Assembly (NCBI RefSeq): GCF_015169395.1
Contig: NZ_CP063458.1
Coordinates: 2,790,001 to 2,854,000 of the forward strand
Origin: Humisphaera borealis
GTDB lineage: Bacteria > Planctomycetota > Phycisphaerae > Tepidisphaerales > Tepidisphaeraceae
Reading direction: 5' to 3'
DNA length: 64,000 nt
Program-made: the position numbers and the translations under genes
Notes under the pieces: model-generated
Seen by the model: only the letters and a program-made list of their open reading frames with translations
What the model was told of the DNA's origin: nothing
The model's database searches: none
Shown: positions 63,788-64,000 of the stretch, in pieces
Position numbering within the stretch: position 1 is the first letter of the stretch
Layout of the letters: every line of letters begins with the position of its first letter

Positions 63788-63811
63788 GGGAACGCCGAGC
63801 TCCAGCTCGGC
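63788..63811. repeat. REP-like palindrome GGGAAC-GCCGAGCT-CC-AGCTCGGC (copy 2)
   Basis: Identical to 12035-12057 over 23 bases and located 91 bases past the 3' end of a RAYT-type transposase fragment. Confidence 0.65.
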
Positions 63812-63901
63812 CCTCTCTCCACATGCGCCGGGAACGCTGCCCCCGAACTATGAGCTCCGGCCGGGCCATTGTCTTACTTAAAGGCGCGCCTCAGTGCCGA
63901 G

Positions 63902-64000
63902 TTATAGCCCGTTGATCCCAAAGCTGCCCGAGAGTACCTCGTTGGCGCTGCTCCACCGCCACGCGGTAGGACTGCTCACGATGCCGGCCTTTACCGGGTT
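63902..64000 (-). CDS. REP-associated tyrosine transposase (RAYT, Y1 family), C-terminal end only
   Basis: The last 32 codons of a minus-strand gene that enters from the right edge, ending TAA at 63902-63904. NPVKAGIVSSPTAWRWSSA is the characteristic C-terminal block of IS200-like RAYT proteins (NPV.AG.V..P..W.WSS). These proteins mobilise REP hairpins; the palindrome at 63788-63811 is a plausible target. The catalytic HUH and Tyr lie outside the window. Confidence 0.8.
   Translation of the reverse strand, partial: NPVKAGIVSSPTAWRWSSANEVLSGSFGINGL

Overview
The window is high-GC bacterial DNA that looks like Planctomycetota, most likely class Phycisphaerae (inference). The gene content points there: a fused SecD-SecF exporter downstream of tgt and yajC; several DUF1501 / DUF1549-DUF1553 (PSD1) / DUF1800 / DUF1080 secreted proteins; a Tat-exported Gfo/Idh/MocA oxidoreductase; a pseudopilin gene set; HDOD and hybrid signalling proteins. 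No tRNA gene here encodes its CCA end.

Layout. 1-9800, plus strand: tgt (5' end cut off by the window), yajC, secDF, a membrane-anchored LysM protein with an apparent frameshift at its start, clpS, an outer-membrane phospholipase A and a flavin monooxygenase. 9800-20850, mostly minus: a CotH-like secreted protein, a repeat-rich gap, an IS630-family insertion sequence, leuA (plus), a sorbosone-dehydrogenase-like secreted protein, hemB and a hybrid histidine kinase. 20850-23900: a two-TM protein, lexA with a candidate operator, an aldo/keto reductase and a small secreted protein. 23950-26810, minus: four odd tRNA genes (Gly, Gln, Asn, Ala), then an Rnl5/DraRnl-like RNA ligase, then a divergent EF-Tu. 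27000-30050: an orphan small gene, a ParA ATPase, an ordinary tRNA-Ile and a membrane protein. 30100-37700, minus: lactonase-like lipoprotein, PSD1/DUF1549/DUF1553 cytochrome, DUF1501 and Gfo/Idh/MocA, a typical planctomycete set for breaking down complex carbohydrates. 37900-46400: pentapeptide-repeat protein, HDOD protein, DUF892 ferritin-like protein, a probable structured RNA, and a signalling cluster interrupted by a four-helix-bundle gene inside inverted heptamer repeats. 46770-55120, minus: five pseudopilin-type genes. 55500-63650: DUF1080, NhaR-like LysR regulator, HPF, a double thioredoxin-fold protein, and a DUF1800-DUF1501 pair. The right edge cuts a RAYT-type transposase.

Two things stand out. 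First, the tRNA - RNA ligase - EF-Tu block (23952-26804) reads as one RNA-repair or translation-substitution cassette; I know of no described system with this composition. Second, intergenic DNA carries several families of inverted 7-bp repeats (AGTAGTC, CAGTACG and GGATGAA types). One element (45373-45831) has nearly perfect 38-bp inverted ends around a four-helix-bundle (S23/IVP family) gene, and the others look like internally deleted, MITE-like relatives. REP-like hairpins and a RAYT fragment suggest a second repeat-spreading system.

All function calls come from reading motifs and family resemblance; no database search was run.
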